The notes under the pieces: generated by a model
Seen by the model: the letters and a program-made list of their open reading frames with translations, nothing else
The model's database searches: none
Told to the model about the DNA's origin: nothing
In this document: positions 37,490 to 45,267 of the stretch, piece by piece
Layout: the number at the start of each line of letters is the position of its first letter
Numbering within the stretch: the first letter of the stretch is position 1
Made by a program: the position numbers and the translations under genes
Assembly: GCF_008757455.1 (NCBI RefSeq)
Contig: NZ_VCMV01000013.1
Location: 607,720-671,719 of the forward strand
From: Microvirga brassicacearum
GTDB taxonomy: Bacteria; Pseudomonadota; Alphaproteobacteria; Rhizobiales; Beijerinckiaceae
DNA length: 64,000 bases
Direction: 5' to 3'

Positions 37490-38544
37490 CGTATTGGCTC
37501 ACGGTGGAGTTCGAGAGGGGCATACCAGCAGCGAGCGCGGTGACCCGGCGAGAGTTCGATAAGCGGCGGCGGGTCGCTCACGCAGCGCTGATCGGCGAAG
37601 GGGCAACGCGGTGAGAAACGACATCCGCGCGGCATGAGCTCCGCGGGCGGGACCGTGCCGGGAATCGTCGTCAGCCGTCCCTGCCGGCGCCCGAGGGATG
37701 GGACCGAGCCCATCAATCCAATCGTGTAGGGATGTTGCGGATCGGCAAAGATGTCCTCAACCGGTCCGCTCTCGACGACGCGGCCGGCATACATCACCAC
37801 CACCTCGTCGGCGACCTCGGCCACCACTCCAAGATCGTGCGTGATCAGGATCATCGCCATTCCGCTCTCTTTCTGGAGCTGGTGGATGAGCGCGATGATC
37901 TGCGCCTGGATGGTTACATCGAGCGCCGTGGTCGGTTCATCCGCGATAAGAAGCTGCGGTTCGTTTGCGAGCGCCATTGCGATCATGACACGCTGACGCA
38001 TGCCGCCCGACAATTCATGCGGAAAGGCGCGCATGCGCTTCTCTGGCGCTGGGATGCGCACGCGCCGGAGCATTTCCAGTGCGCGTTCGGACGCCGCCGC
38101 CTTGGAAATTTTGCGGTGTCGCAGGATTCCTTCGGTGATCTGGTCGCCGACCGTGAAGACCGGGTTGAGGGACGTCATCGGCTCCTGGAAGATCATCGCA
38201 GTCTGGTTGCCGCGCATGTCGGCTCGCTCCCGGTCGGGGAGCGCCAACAGGTCCTTGCCGTCGAACAGCGCGCGGCCGCCGACGATCCGCGCCGGCGGCG
38301 TCGGCAGGAGGCCCATGAGGGCCAGCGCCGTCACGCTCTTGCCGCAACCTGATTCACCCACGATGCAAAGCGTTCTGCCCTTTGCCACCGCGAACGACAC
38401 ATCGTCGACCACATTGATGCCGGCAGGCGCGCCATCGAAGCGCACCGAGAGGTTTTCGACTTTCAAAAGCGGATGCGCGGCGTCGGATTCGGACTTGCGT
38501 CTGGTGTGATCGAGCATCGAGGGCAGGGCGCTGGTGTTCATCAT
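37486..38544 (-). CDS. Peptide ABC transporter ATP-binding protein (DppD/OppD-like)
   Basis: A 352-residue ATPase with Walker [11 protein letters not shown]-loop [11 protein letters not shown], signature LSGGMRQR, Walker [15 protein letters not shown], switch ITHDLGVV and the C-terminal cysteine cluster [14 protein letters not shown]. It forms the nucleotide-binding pair with the DppF-like protein. The start overlaps the stop of the GntR regulator gene, so regulator and transporter are probably cotranscribed. Confidence 0.94.
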
Positions 38545-39317
38545 GCTGCCGGTCTTCCGTGAGAGGCGGCATGCGCCGGTTGTTCGATCTGGTTGTCCTG
38601 TTCGCCTCCTGCCGGCCGGGTCATGACCCGGAGCACGCTGGCGCGGACGGCTTCCAGATGGTCGCGCATGGCGGTTTCGGCGCCTCCGGCATCGCGTGCT
38701 GCAATCGCCGCGACCACACGGTGATGCTGGGCCACGTAGCCGCGCTGGCTGGCCGGTGCGCGCGCCCGCTCACGGAGCCGACGCCAGGTCGGATCCTGCC
38801 TGATGCGGTCGACCACGTCGACGAACGCAAACAACAGGCTATTGCCGGCGGCCTCGGCGATGGCGCGATGAAAGGCACCGTCCCACAATTCGCGGCTATC
38901 CGCATCGCCGTCGGCCATGAACTCGGTCTTCTCGGCGAGGTGCTTCAGCCGTTCAATGTCGCCATTCGAAGCTCTCAGTGCTGCCAGTCGCGCAAGCGCC
39001 GGCTCGATCTCCAGCCTCGCCTCCATGACCTCCAGCGGATTGGTGCGGCTGGAGAGTTCGACCAGGCTGACCTCGCCCCGCAGCGGCCGCGGCCCGACGA
39101 AGGTGCCTTTTCCCTGCTGCCGCCAGATATGCCCTTCCGCCTCCAGCACCTCGAGCGCCCGCCGGAGGGTTCGACGCCCGACCCCCAATTGCACGGCGAG
39201 TGTCCGCTCGGGGGGCAGGCGTCGATCGCCGTCAGGCTCGGACCTTTCGTCGAGCAGGGCGCGCATCTGCCTCAGCGCGAAGTCGGAGCTATCTGCGAAA
39301 GTCTCAGGGTGCTGCAT
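38541..39317 (-). CDS. GntR-family (FadR-like) transcriptional regulator
   Basis: A 258-residue FadR-subfamily regulator. The HTH ([31 protein letters not shown]) is followed by a helical FCD ligand domain with [35 protein letters not shown] and [12 protein letters not shown] (metal-binding histidines). The ATG at 39317, with AGGG upstream, is preferred over in-frame codons extending to 39422. It is the first gene of the peptide-uptake operon and likely represses it, with an organic acid or amino acid as effector. Confidence 0.92.
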   Translation of the reverse strand: MQHPETFADSSDFALRQMRALLDERSEPDGDRRLPPERTLAVQLGVGRRTLRRALEVLEAEGHIWRQQGKGTFVGPRPLRGEVSLVELSSRTNPLEVMEARLEIEPALARLAALRASNGDIERLKHLAEKTEFMADGDADSRELWDGAFHRAIAEAAGNSLLFAFVDVVDRIRQDPTWRRLRERARAPASQRGYVAQHHRVVAAIAARDAGGAETAMRDHLEAVRASVLRVMTRPAGGEQDNQIEQPAHAASHGRPAA

Positions 39318-39587
39318 ATGCCCTCGCGAGAACCAATCTGCGGATTGGTATCGCTCTGCGCCGGATTGCTTAAACCGAATCCCGCATTTTCGGAGAAGAA
39401 AGCTAGCGCCAAGCCGAACCACTTGGCAATTGGTTCCACAAAAATCTTTCGTTCGACCTTGGTCTCAGGCCCCACTGTCACGGCAGAAAATGATGCGGAA
39501 CGAACATATCGCGCCTCATTGGCGCGCTGCCTCTTGTTCATCGCGCGGCAGAAACGACATAACTGTCACGCTCAAACGGACAGGATC

Positions 39588-40328
39588 ATGGAATCAATTA
39601 TTGCCTTAGCCGCGGACCCGACCGCTTGGATCGCGCTTGCGACCCTGATCGTCATGGAGGTGGTCCTCGGGATCGACAACCTCATCTTCATCTCGATCCT
39701 GACAAACAAGCTGCCGGCTCATCAGCAAACCAAGGCGCGGCGGATCGGCATCGGGCTCGCACTGGTCATGCGCCTGGGCCTGCTCGGGACGATCGCCATC
39801 ATCGTGCAGTTGACGGAGCCGATCTTCACCGCATTCGGCCACGGCTTCTCGTGGCGCGATCTCATCCTGATCGCCGGTGGTCTGTTTCTTGTCTGGAAGG
39901 CCACCAAAGAGATACATCATAACGTCGATAAAGATCCCGGTCCGGACATGTTCGACGGCAAAGTGGTGCAACTGGGGTTCGCGGCCGCCATCGGTCAGAT
40001 CCTCGTCCTCGATCTGGTTTTCTCCATCGACAGCATTATCACGGCCGTCGGAATGACCGACCATGTGCCGATCATGGTGATCGCGGTGGTCGTAGCGGTC
40101 AGCGTGATGCTTCTCGCGGCCGAGCCGCTTGCCAAATTCATCGAGGCCAATCCGACAGTCGTCATGCTGGCGCTCGGCTTCCTCCTCATGATCGGCATGA
40201 CGTTGATCGCCGAAGGTTTCGGCGCCCACGTGTCGAAGGGCTACATCTACGCCGCTATGGCCTTCTCGGCTCTCGTCGAAGGCCTGAATATGCTCTCCCG
40301 GAGGGCAAGGGAGAAGCGAGCCCGGTAA
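39588..40328 (+). CDS. TerC family membrane protein
   Basis: A 246-residue TerC/Alx-type membrane protein with about seven helices. [21 protein letters not shown] near the N-terminus and [20 protein letters not shown] carry the conserved acidic residues (EVVLGID..., DLVFSIDS...) thought to bind metal. The family is linked to tellurite resistance and manganese export or metalation of secreted proteins. CAGGA precedes the ATG at 39588; the same frame runs ~340 codons further upstream but only opposite the GntR gene. I saw no yybP-ykoY-type riboswitch in the 270-base gap before it. Confidence 0.93.
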   Translation: MESIIALAADPTAWIALATLIVMEVVLGIDNLIFISILTNKLPAHQQTKARRIGIGLALVMRLGLLGTIAIIVQLTEPIFTAFGHGFSWRDLILIAGGLFLVWKATKEIHHNVDKDPGPDMFDGKVVQLGFAAAIGQILVLDLVFSIDSIITAVGMTDHVPIMVIAVVVAVSVMLLAAEPLAKFIEANPTVVMLALGFLLMIGMTLIAEGFGAHVSKGYIYAAMAFSALVEGLNMLSRRAREKRAR

Positions 40329-40334
40329 AAGCTT

Positions 40335-40371
40335 CAGAGGCGCGGGCAGGGCGTCCGCGCCTGCGCCTCTG
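40335..40371 (+). terminator. Candidate terminator hairpin after terC
   Basis: CAGAGGCGC (40335-40343) pairs with GCGCCTCTG (40363-40371) around a GC-rich loop, 7 bases after the terC-type stop. No T-run follows, so it may be a bidirectional or Rho-assisted end between converging genes. Confidence 0.5.
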
Positions 40372-40403
40372 GCAATAGACTGCCGGCCCCCGGCGTTGTC
40401 AGG

Positions 40404-40985
40404 TCAAAGCTGGGTCCTGCTTGGCTGGGCTGTCAGCGGAACCACGGCCTTCTGCAGCCGGGGCAGAAACTCCCATAGGTCGCGGTTGAGCCTCCTGAGA
40501 TCCGCGATCGACTTTGCCAGTTCGGCGATTCGCGCATCGTCTATCGGCCGCAATTCCCCCAGGGTCAGACGACCGCGACTTTCCCTGATCTTCATCGCAT
40601 GCGTGTGTGTGATCTCACCACGGTCGTTGACCGTGTACATGCAATGGTTGAACTCGTTGCGGACGCGCGTGCTCTCGTTGAAGCGCGTGATGATCTTGTC
40701 GAGGGTTTTCGCCGTTTCCTTATCGTTGATCTTCGCTGTCGCCAGACGCTGCACGAGATCGAGACGTGCACGTGTCGTGTTCAGGGTTGCAAAAACGATC
40801 GCGGCCGACACTTCGTCAGTCTCAAGCAGGACCATCAGAATATAGATGAACATGCTCTCGTTGTTGGACCAGCTGAACACGAGATTGCCGATGAGAGCGA
40901 GGATCATCGTCCTCCGGTCGGCGGAATTTATGGCCGCTGCCTCGATGGCTTCGAAGTCGGGTTTCGGCGGGAGCCGTGATGGCAT
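40404..40985 (-). CDS. Conserved-looking hypothetical protein, helical
   Basis: I do not recognise this 193-residue protein. The start MPSRLPPKPDFEAIEAAA is chosen over a TTG six codons upstream. It contains one moderately hydrophobic stretch (IFIYILMVLL-like, FVFSWSNNESMFIYIL region) and is otherwise helical and charged, with RFNESTRVRNEFNHCMY (His/Asn/Arg-rich, reminiscent of HEPN-like R-x-x-x-N-H patterns) near the middle. This RN..NH feature could mean an RNA-related helical domain, but that is speculation. It stands alone between terC (converging) and another unknown gene (diverging). Codon use looks like neighbouring genes. Confidence 0.7.
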   Translation of the reverse strand: MPSRLPPKPDFEAIEAAAINSADRRTMILALIGNLVFSWSNNESMFIYILMVLLETDEVSAAIVFATLNTTRARLDLVQRLATAKINDKETAKTLDKIITRFNESTRVRNEFNHCMYTVNDRGEITHTHAMKIRESRGRLTLGELRPIDDARIAELAKSIADLRRLNRDLWEFLPRLQKAVVPLTAQPSRTQL

Positions 40986-41148
40986 GCGGCAGATTTTCCT
41001 CAAGAGTTGTGAAAGATGGCACGGATAGGTCTGGCCGGCTTCCGCGCATCGTCAGCAGTATAGCGCGGTTCACCCTTAAGAGCGATGCGACCAGCATTGC
41101 CGGTTTGCTGTCAATCGAGCATGCTGGGTAATCATTGGTAAGAGCCGC

Positions 41149-41616
41149 ATGCTCCAATTGTGGAAAGCGCGTCAGGGACGCAAGGCGGCGGTGGCCACCA
41201 TCGCGCCATTGATCGCGCGCAGCGATCGCTGTATCGGCGCAATCCCGGCCGGAGCGTGGCACGATGCTTATCTCGTCGGCTTTCTCTCGATGCTCGCAAG
41301 TCTCGAGGCATGGAAGAAGGTGGGCCCAGTGAGCTCGCAGGCGCTCGGGTTGATCCAGGCTGAAACTCTTGCTGAATTGAGCGGAGAAGTTGCGGCCGTT
41401 CTCGGCGAAGAAATTTGCACCCTGAGCATGGATGAGAACATTGAGTTCGGCGAAGGCTGCCAACAAGCCGTTATCGTCCATGCGGCATTGGAGAAGGCCG
41501 GCGCCGATGATTTGTTGCTGGCGCAACAAAATTGGCCGTTCGAAGAGCATCGCGACAGCGATTTGCGGAATCTCTGGAAAGAGACTTTCGAGGCGCGCAT
41601 CGCCGCGTTGCGCTGA
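41149..41616 (+). CDS. Hypothetical protein, 155 residues
   Basis: I do not recognise a family. The protein is mixed alpha-helical, with WHDAYLVGFLSMLASLEAWKK and AETLAELSGEVAAVLGEEI suggesting a small helical bundle, an acidic middle and no signal peptide or membrane segment. Its ATG is preceded by a weak purine-rich sequence (GGTAAGAGCC). It diverges from the unknown 193-residue gene. GC-rich codon use supports a real gene. Confidence 0.65.
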   Translation: MLQLWKARQGRKAAVATIAPLIARSDRCIGAIPAGAWHDAYLVGFLSMLASLEAWKKVGPVSSQALGLIQAETLAELSGEVAAVLGEEICTLSMDENIEFGEGCQQAVIVHAALEKAGADDLLLAQQNWPFEEHRDSDLRNLWKETFEARIAALR

Positions 41617-42236
41617 CACCCCCAATGTTCCTATGCGACCCCGCTTGAGCTACCTCCTTTGCGCGTCTGGACGGACTGGCGCAACTAACGTCTACTTTGC
41701 GTCATGTTTCGGGTAAGCACTCGAAAATCCGAGACATTGAACGGGTGCACAAAGCAGCGTTCGTCAGGGTGAGGCGCGTGTCGTCTCGCGTAATAGCGTC
41801 CACCGAGAAGCGAGCGGGCGATCTGTGCAAGCGGATTCCGTTCAAGAACTTCTCCAAAAACAACAATCATTCCAGTCACAGGCAACTGCTTGTGTGAGCG
41901 GGCTGCGGAGTATCCGGGCGATGCGAGAGTACGCATTTCCAGGAATGGCAGGGCTTTGTCGAAAGGATTGGTTGGATGCCGTTTGCCAGGCGTATCGGGC
42001 TGACGGTCTCAAGAGAAGCGCGTTGAGTACGAGAAGGTGAGGATCGGAGACAGCAACTGAAGACCATTTTGTACAGCGTTCCGGCACCCGTTTGGGGTCC
42101 TGGCGTAGCGGGGTTCCAATCTCGATCCGGATTTCGACAATACCGAACGAAACACTTCGTGAATCCGTTGTACCGCACACGTAGATGATGAGCGGACCAT
42201 GGGTGGATCGAAGGACTTGATCTAGGAAATCCACAG
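41617..42236. other. Long intergenic region before the repeat-protein/secretion genes
   Basis: About 620 bases with only short, unconvincing frames (for example 41685-41936 on the minus strand) that lack ribosome sites and similarity I can name. It may hold the promoter and leader of the secreted repeat-protein genes; TCTAGGAAATCC just before 42237 is their ribosome site. Composition is less GC-rich than neighbouring genes. Confidence 0.5.
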
Positions 42237-43184
42237 ATGTCCACCGATACGAATGCCAATCTCGCTGCGGCTATCGCGGGCATTGCTATTGCGGCCCAAG
42301 ATAATAGCGACGACGATACTGCCAACAACAGCTTCAACGACACGAACACCGAAGTTGAGGTTGAGACAGAGGTCGAAGTTGAGGACAGCTTTAATCAAAG
42401 CACCGACAATAGCGATAACAGCGACAATAGCGACAACAGCACCACCGACCTCGAAGTGGACGTCGCAGATAGCTTCAACGACGACCACAGCACTAACCTC
42501 GACTCGGAAATCAACGTCAAGCTCGAGGATTCGCTTAATACCGACAACAGCGCGTTCAGCCATAACGACACCAACATTGAAGACAGCTTCAATGAAGACT
42601 TGAGCACGAATGTTGATGTTGCGGTGAATGACTCGCTGAACAACAGCAGCACCAATGGAAGCTACAATGGCGTCAACACCAACCTCGATGCCGAGATCGA
42701 GGATTCGCTGAACAACAACAGCACCAACAGCGTCCATAACGACTCGAGCCAGAACTTCGACCTCGACGTTGAGATCGAAGATGCGTTCAACACGAGCGAC
42801 ACGGACTGGCTTGATCTTGACGGCCTCAACTTCGATGTCATGCAGACCATTGGCAGTGCCCTCAACGGCAGCGGCAATGACAATGCATTCAGCCTCGCAC
42901 AGGTCAGCGAGATGAACGACAGCGACAACTTGACCGCATCCAGCGGATCGAGCACGGGGCTTATCGGCCAACTCGGACTTCAGGAAGGCGGCATTTCCGA
43001 CGGCATAGACAGTCATGGAATCGCCAACGATGCCGGCGAAGCGAGCGAAGTTGCTGGCGCCGCCACCTCCGCGGCGACGGCTCACCTGGAAGCGCTCAAC
43101 CAGAACATCTCCATGGGAGCCAACATCCAGTACAACACGATGAATATCGATGTTGTCGGCGGCGACAGCTCAGACAGCCTCTGA
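42237..43184 (+). CDS. Asn/Asp-rich acidic repeat protein, candidate type I secretion substrate
   Basis: I do not recognise a family. The 315-residue product is extremely acidic and rich in Asn, Asp and Ser. Residues ~31-185 carry repeated short units ending in (E/A/N)DS(F/L)N, at about 49, 77, 97, 115, 131, 155 and 181, alternating with runs such as DLEVDV and NTNLDAEIE. Residues 57-68 are a DNS tandem. The C-terminal ~110 residues are less repetitive (Gly/Ala/Ser, ending NIQYNTMNIDVVGGDSSDSL). There is no Sec signal peptide and few basic residues, as in RTX-type secreted proteins, but no GGxGxD repeats. AGGAAA precedes the ATG. The secretion ATPase and adaptor follow 2 kb downstream, so export by them is inferred. 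Confidence 0.85.
   Translation: MSTDTNANLAAAIAGIAIAAQDNSDDDTANNSFNDTNTEVEVETEVEVEDSFNQSTDNSDNSDNSDNSTTDLEVDVADSFNDDHSTNLDSEINVKLEDSLNTDNSAFSHNDTNIEDSFNEDLSTNVDVAVNDSLNNSSTNGSYNGVNTNLDAEIEDSLNNNSTNSVHNDSSQNFDLDVEIEDAFNTSDTDWLDLDGLNFDVMQTIGSALNGSGNDNAFSLAQVSEMNDSDNLTASSGSSTGLIGQLGLQEGGISDGIDSHGIANDAGEASEVAGAATSAATAHLEALNQNISMGANIQYNTMNIDVVGGDSSDSL
42405..42440 (+). repeat. Four tandem 9-bp units encoding Asp-Asn-Ser
   Basis: GACAATAGC, GATAACAGC, GACAATAGC and GACAACAGC follow each other in frame inside the Asn/Asp-rich gene. They are near-identical at DNA level, so slippage could change copy number. Confidence 0.85.
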
Positions 43185-43201
43185 TCCTCCTGTTCCAAGT
43201 C

Positions 43202-43227
43202 GACCCGTGCGGTACGCCGCACGGGTC
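43202..43227 (+). other. Hairpin with TACG tetraloop between the two repeat-protein genes
   Basis: GACCCGTGCGG and CCGCACGGGTC make a perfect 11-bp stem closed by TACG (UACG in RNA, a stable tetraloop class), 17 bases after the first repeat-protein stop and 43 bases before the next gene. A weak T-rich tail (CATTTCC) follows, so it may be a partial terminator or a 3'-end stabiliser favouring the first product. Confidence 0.75.
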
Positions 43228-43270
43228 ATTTCCGCCCTTGCGGCGGTATTCGCGCCGACAGGAGTGAGCC

Positions 43271-45241
43271 ATGGCCATCGGAAGCTCGATCGAGCTCATC
43301 TGGCATTTTGCGGGATACCTGCATCTGACGCAGGATTATGTCGCGTCGCGCGTTCGCCTGGATGAGATCATTCATAGTAATGACACCGCTGCCGATTTCA
43401 GGGTATCGGCGGACGAATACCTGGCGCGATCCGAAGCACCCTCGGACATGTCCAACTTCGCCATCCAGGTGAAATATAGCCTCGGCTCGGAGAATCCCGA
43501 CCGCGGGGAATGGGCGGATCTGCCCGATGACGATTCTCTCGACGTGGGCGCACCGAACGTCGACTTGCTTCCGCATGACTGGAGTACCGGCACGAGTTCG
43601 CTTTTCGCCGGGCAAAGCTACGTCGTTTCTTGTACCGCTGAGAGCTCCGGACCTGGCGGCTCGCACTTGCAGGATTCCCAATCTCACCCTGCTTCGACTT
43701 ACGAAAGCAAGTCTGCGGACGGCGGCGACGACACGATCGCCAACCTTTCACAAGCCAACATCGGAGCCGATCGCGATTACTTTTCCGATGGGCCAAACGA
43801 GCTTGGCGTGCTGCCGCATGTGGCGAGCGATCAGCCGGCCGCCGACATGTTGACACTGGCGGAAGAGTACAATCCGACGACGATGCTGCCTCCCGGTGAG
43901 AGCGTCGAGTTCTGGACCTCCGCGGTTGTGGACCGGCACGAATCTCTCGCCGCGGGCGAGACGGAGGCGCAGACGATCGCGCCCGGCCGCTACGTGAACG
44001 GCAAGTTGGTGGCGCTCGAGCCGTCCGTTGAAACGGCGCAGCCGGCCAATCACACGCTTCCTGAGCCGCCTGTTCGTGAAGTGGGCAGCACCGACCCTGC
44101 CCAGATCGCGGAGACGGGCGGCAACAAACTTGTGAATGCGGCAACGATCGCCGATCTGAACGAAGCACCCTCGACGCTGATCGTCGGAGGCGACTACTAT
44201 GAGACCAACGCCATTCTGCAAACCAACATCCTGCAGAACCAGGATGTGGTTTTCCATGATGGCGATGCGCCGCCGATGCTCGACAGCACGGGAAGCACGC
44301 TTGATAACGTGGCCAATTTCGTCGTTGAGGAGCTTGTCAAGCAACAGGGCCACAAGGCCGGCCCGTTGGGCAACCTCACGGTCAATATCGACTATGTCGA
44401 CGGCCACGTCATGGACGTTAAGGCTCTGGCGCAGCGAAACTATTTCGAGGACGGCGACGTCACCGTGCAAACGCGATACGACAGCTATTCCGAAATCCAT
44501 TCCGGCGACAATACGCAGGCGAATGTGGCGCGGTTTGCCGATTGGGGAAAGGACTACGACGTCATCATCGTGATGGGTGATTATCACTCCGCAAACCTCA
44601 TTTTGCAGACCAACGTGGTTCTCGACGATGATTATATCGGGATCTCCTGCGGTTCCGGAGGCAGCACACCATCGATCTTCAGCGGACAGAATGCGCTTGA
44701 GAACGAAGCGACGATTGCGAAATATGGCGCCACAACGTTCGGCGGCATCAACCGCAAGCTCGATTCCCTGATCGATGATCTGAACGATCGGGACGATCTC
44801 GATCGCAATGCTTGGTCGGATTTCCATGGTGCGTCGTCAGGAAGTCTGAACGTGCTTTTCGTCACGGGCAATTATTACGATCTCAACATCATCTCCCAGA
44901 TCAACGTCCTGGCAGATGCCGACTTTGCCATCCAGGGCGGAAGCGATGGCTGGCAATGGCTGTCGACGGGGGGCAACTCAGCCTTGAACCAGGCGAGCAT
45001 TGTGAATGCCGGCGGGGTTTACGATCAACACCTCGGCGGCGATTTTTACGAGGACTCCATCCTGGTGCAAGCCAATCTCATGTCGGATGGCAGCGAGGCC
45101 GTCGCCACAGACCCGACCGCACTCGTCTCCGAGCTTGTGGCCTTCATGGACCACACCCCGGACTACTCCGATTCCGATTCGGTTTCATGGACGAAGGATA
45201 CCTTTGGACATGGAGATACATTCGGGCACGTTTTGTCATGA
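43271..45241 (+). CDS. Large repeat protein of unknown family next to a type I secretion system
   Basis: I do not recognise a named family. The 656-residue acidic protein has a non-repetitive N-terminal half (~1-270) and about five degenerate repeats in ~283-610. The strong units pair a NxAxI segment with a G(D/N)(Y/F)Y..N.I.Q.N.L segment: GGDYYETNAILQTNIL, MGDYHSANLILQTNVV, TGNYYDLNIISQINVL and GGDFYEDSILVQANLM; a fifth, VDGHVMDVKALAQRNYF, is decayed. The spacing suggests stacked beta strands (solenoid or amyloid-like). No signal peptide and few cysteines fit type I export. It lies between the Asn/Asp-rich gene and the secretion ATPase gene (26-base gap), in one apparent operon. Its start follows GGAGTGAGCC. 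Confidence 0.85.
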   Translation: MAIGSSIELIWHFAGYLHLTQDYVASRVRLDEIIHSNDTAADFRVSADEYLARSEAPSDMSNFAIQVKYSLGSENPDRGEWADLPDDDSLDVGAPNVDLLPHDWSTGTSSLFAGQSYVVSCTAESSGPGGSHLQDSQSHPASTYESKSADGGDDTIANLSQANIGADRDYFSDGPNELGVLPHVASDQPAADMLTLAEEYNPTTMLPPGESVEFWTSAVVDRHESLAAGETEAQTIAPGRYVNGKLVALEPSVETAQPANHTLPEPPVREVGSTDPAQIAETGGNKLVNAATIADLNEAPSTLIVGGDYYETNAILQTNILQNQDVVFHDGDAPPMLDSTGSTLDNVANFVVEELVKQQGHKAGPLGNLTVNIDYVDGHVMDVKALAQRNYFEDGDVTVQTRYDSYSEIHSGDNTQANVARFADWGKDYDVIIVMGDYHSANLILQTNVVLDDDYIGISCGSGGSTPSIFSGQNALENEATIAKYGATTFGGINRKLDSLIDDLNDRDDLDRNAWSDFHGASSGSLNVLFVTGNYYDLNIISQINVLADADFAIQGGSDGWQWLSTGGNSALNQASIVNAGGVYDQHLGGDFYEDSILVQANLMSDGSEAVATDPTALVSELVAFMDHTPDYSDSDSVSWTKDTFGHGDTFGHVLS

Positions 45242-45267
45242 TCACATCGTCCCACCTGGGGGAATGA

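Noticed and set aside
38559..39587. A ~340-codon upstream extension of the terC reading frame
   Set aside because: It runs opposite the well-supported GntR regulator, has no matching domain, and the TerC protein begins naturally at 39588 with a ribosome site.
39318..39587. A manganese riboswitch (yybP-ykoY type) before the TerC gene
   Set aside because: I could not find the conserved riboswitch core sequence or stem pattern in the gap.
42400..42800. Short repeated DNA that could suggest a CRISPR array
   Set aside because: The repeats are 9-bp in-frame codon triplets and degenerate coding units, without constant repeats of 25-37 bases or unique spacers.
42222..43085. 287-codon Val/Ile/Ala-rich frame on the minus strand
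   Set aside because: Its composition is explained as the complement of GAC/AAC codons in the Asn/Asp-rich gene; it has no ribosome site, while the plus-strand gene does.
43748..44827. 359-codon minus-strand frame
   Set aside because: It lies opposite the GDYY-repeat protein and contains no family motif; the plus frame has clear internal repeats and an operon context.
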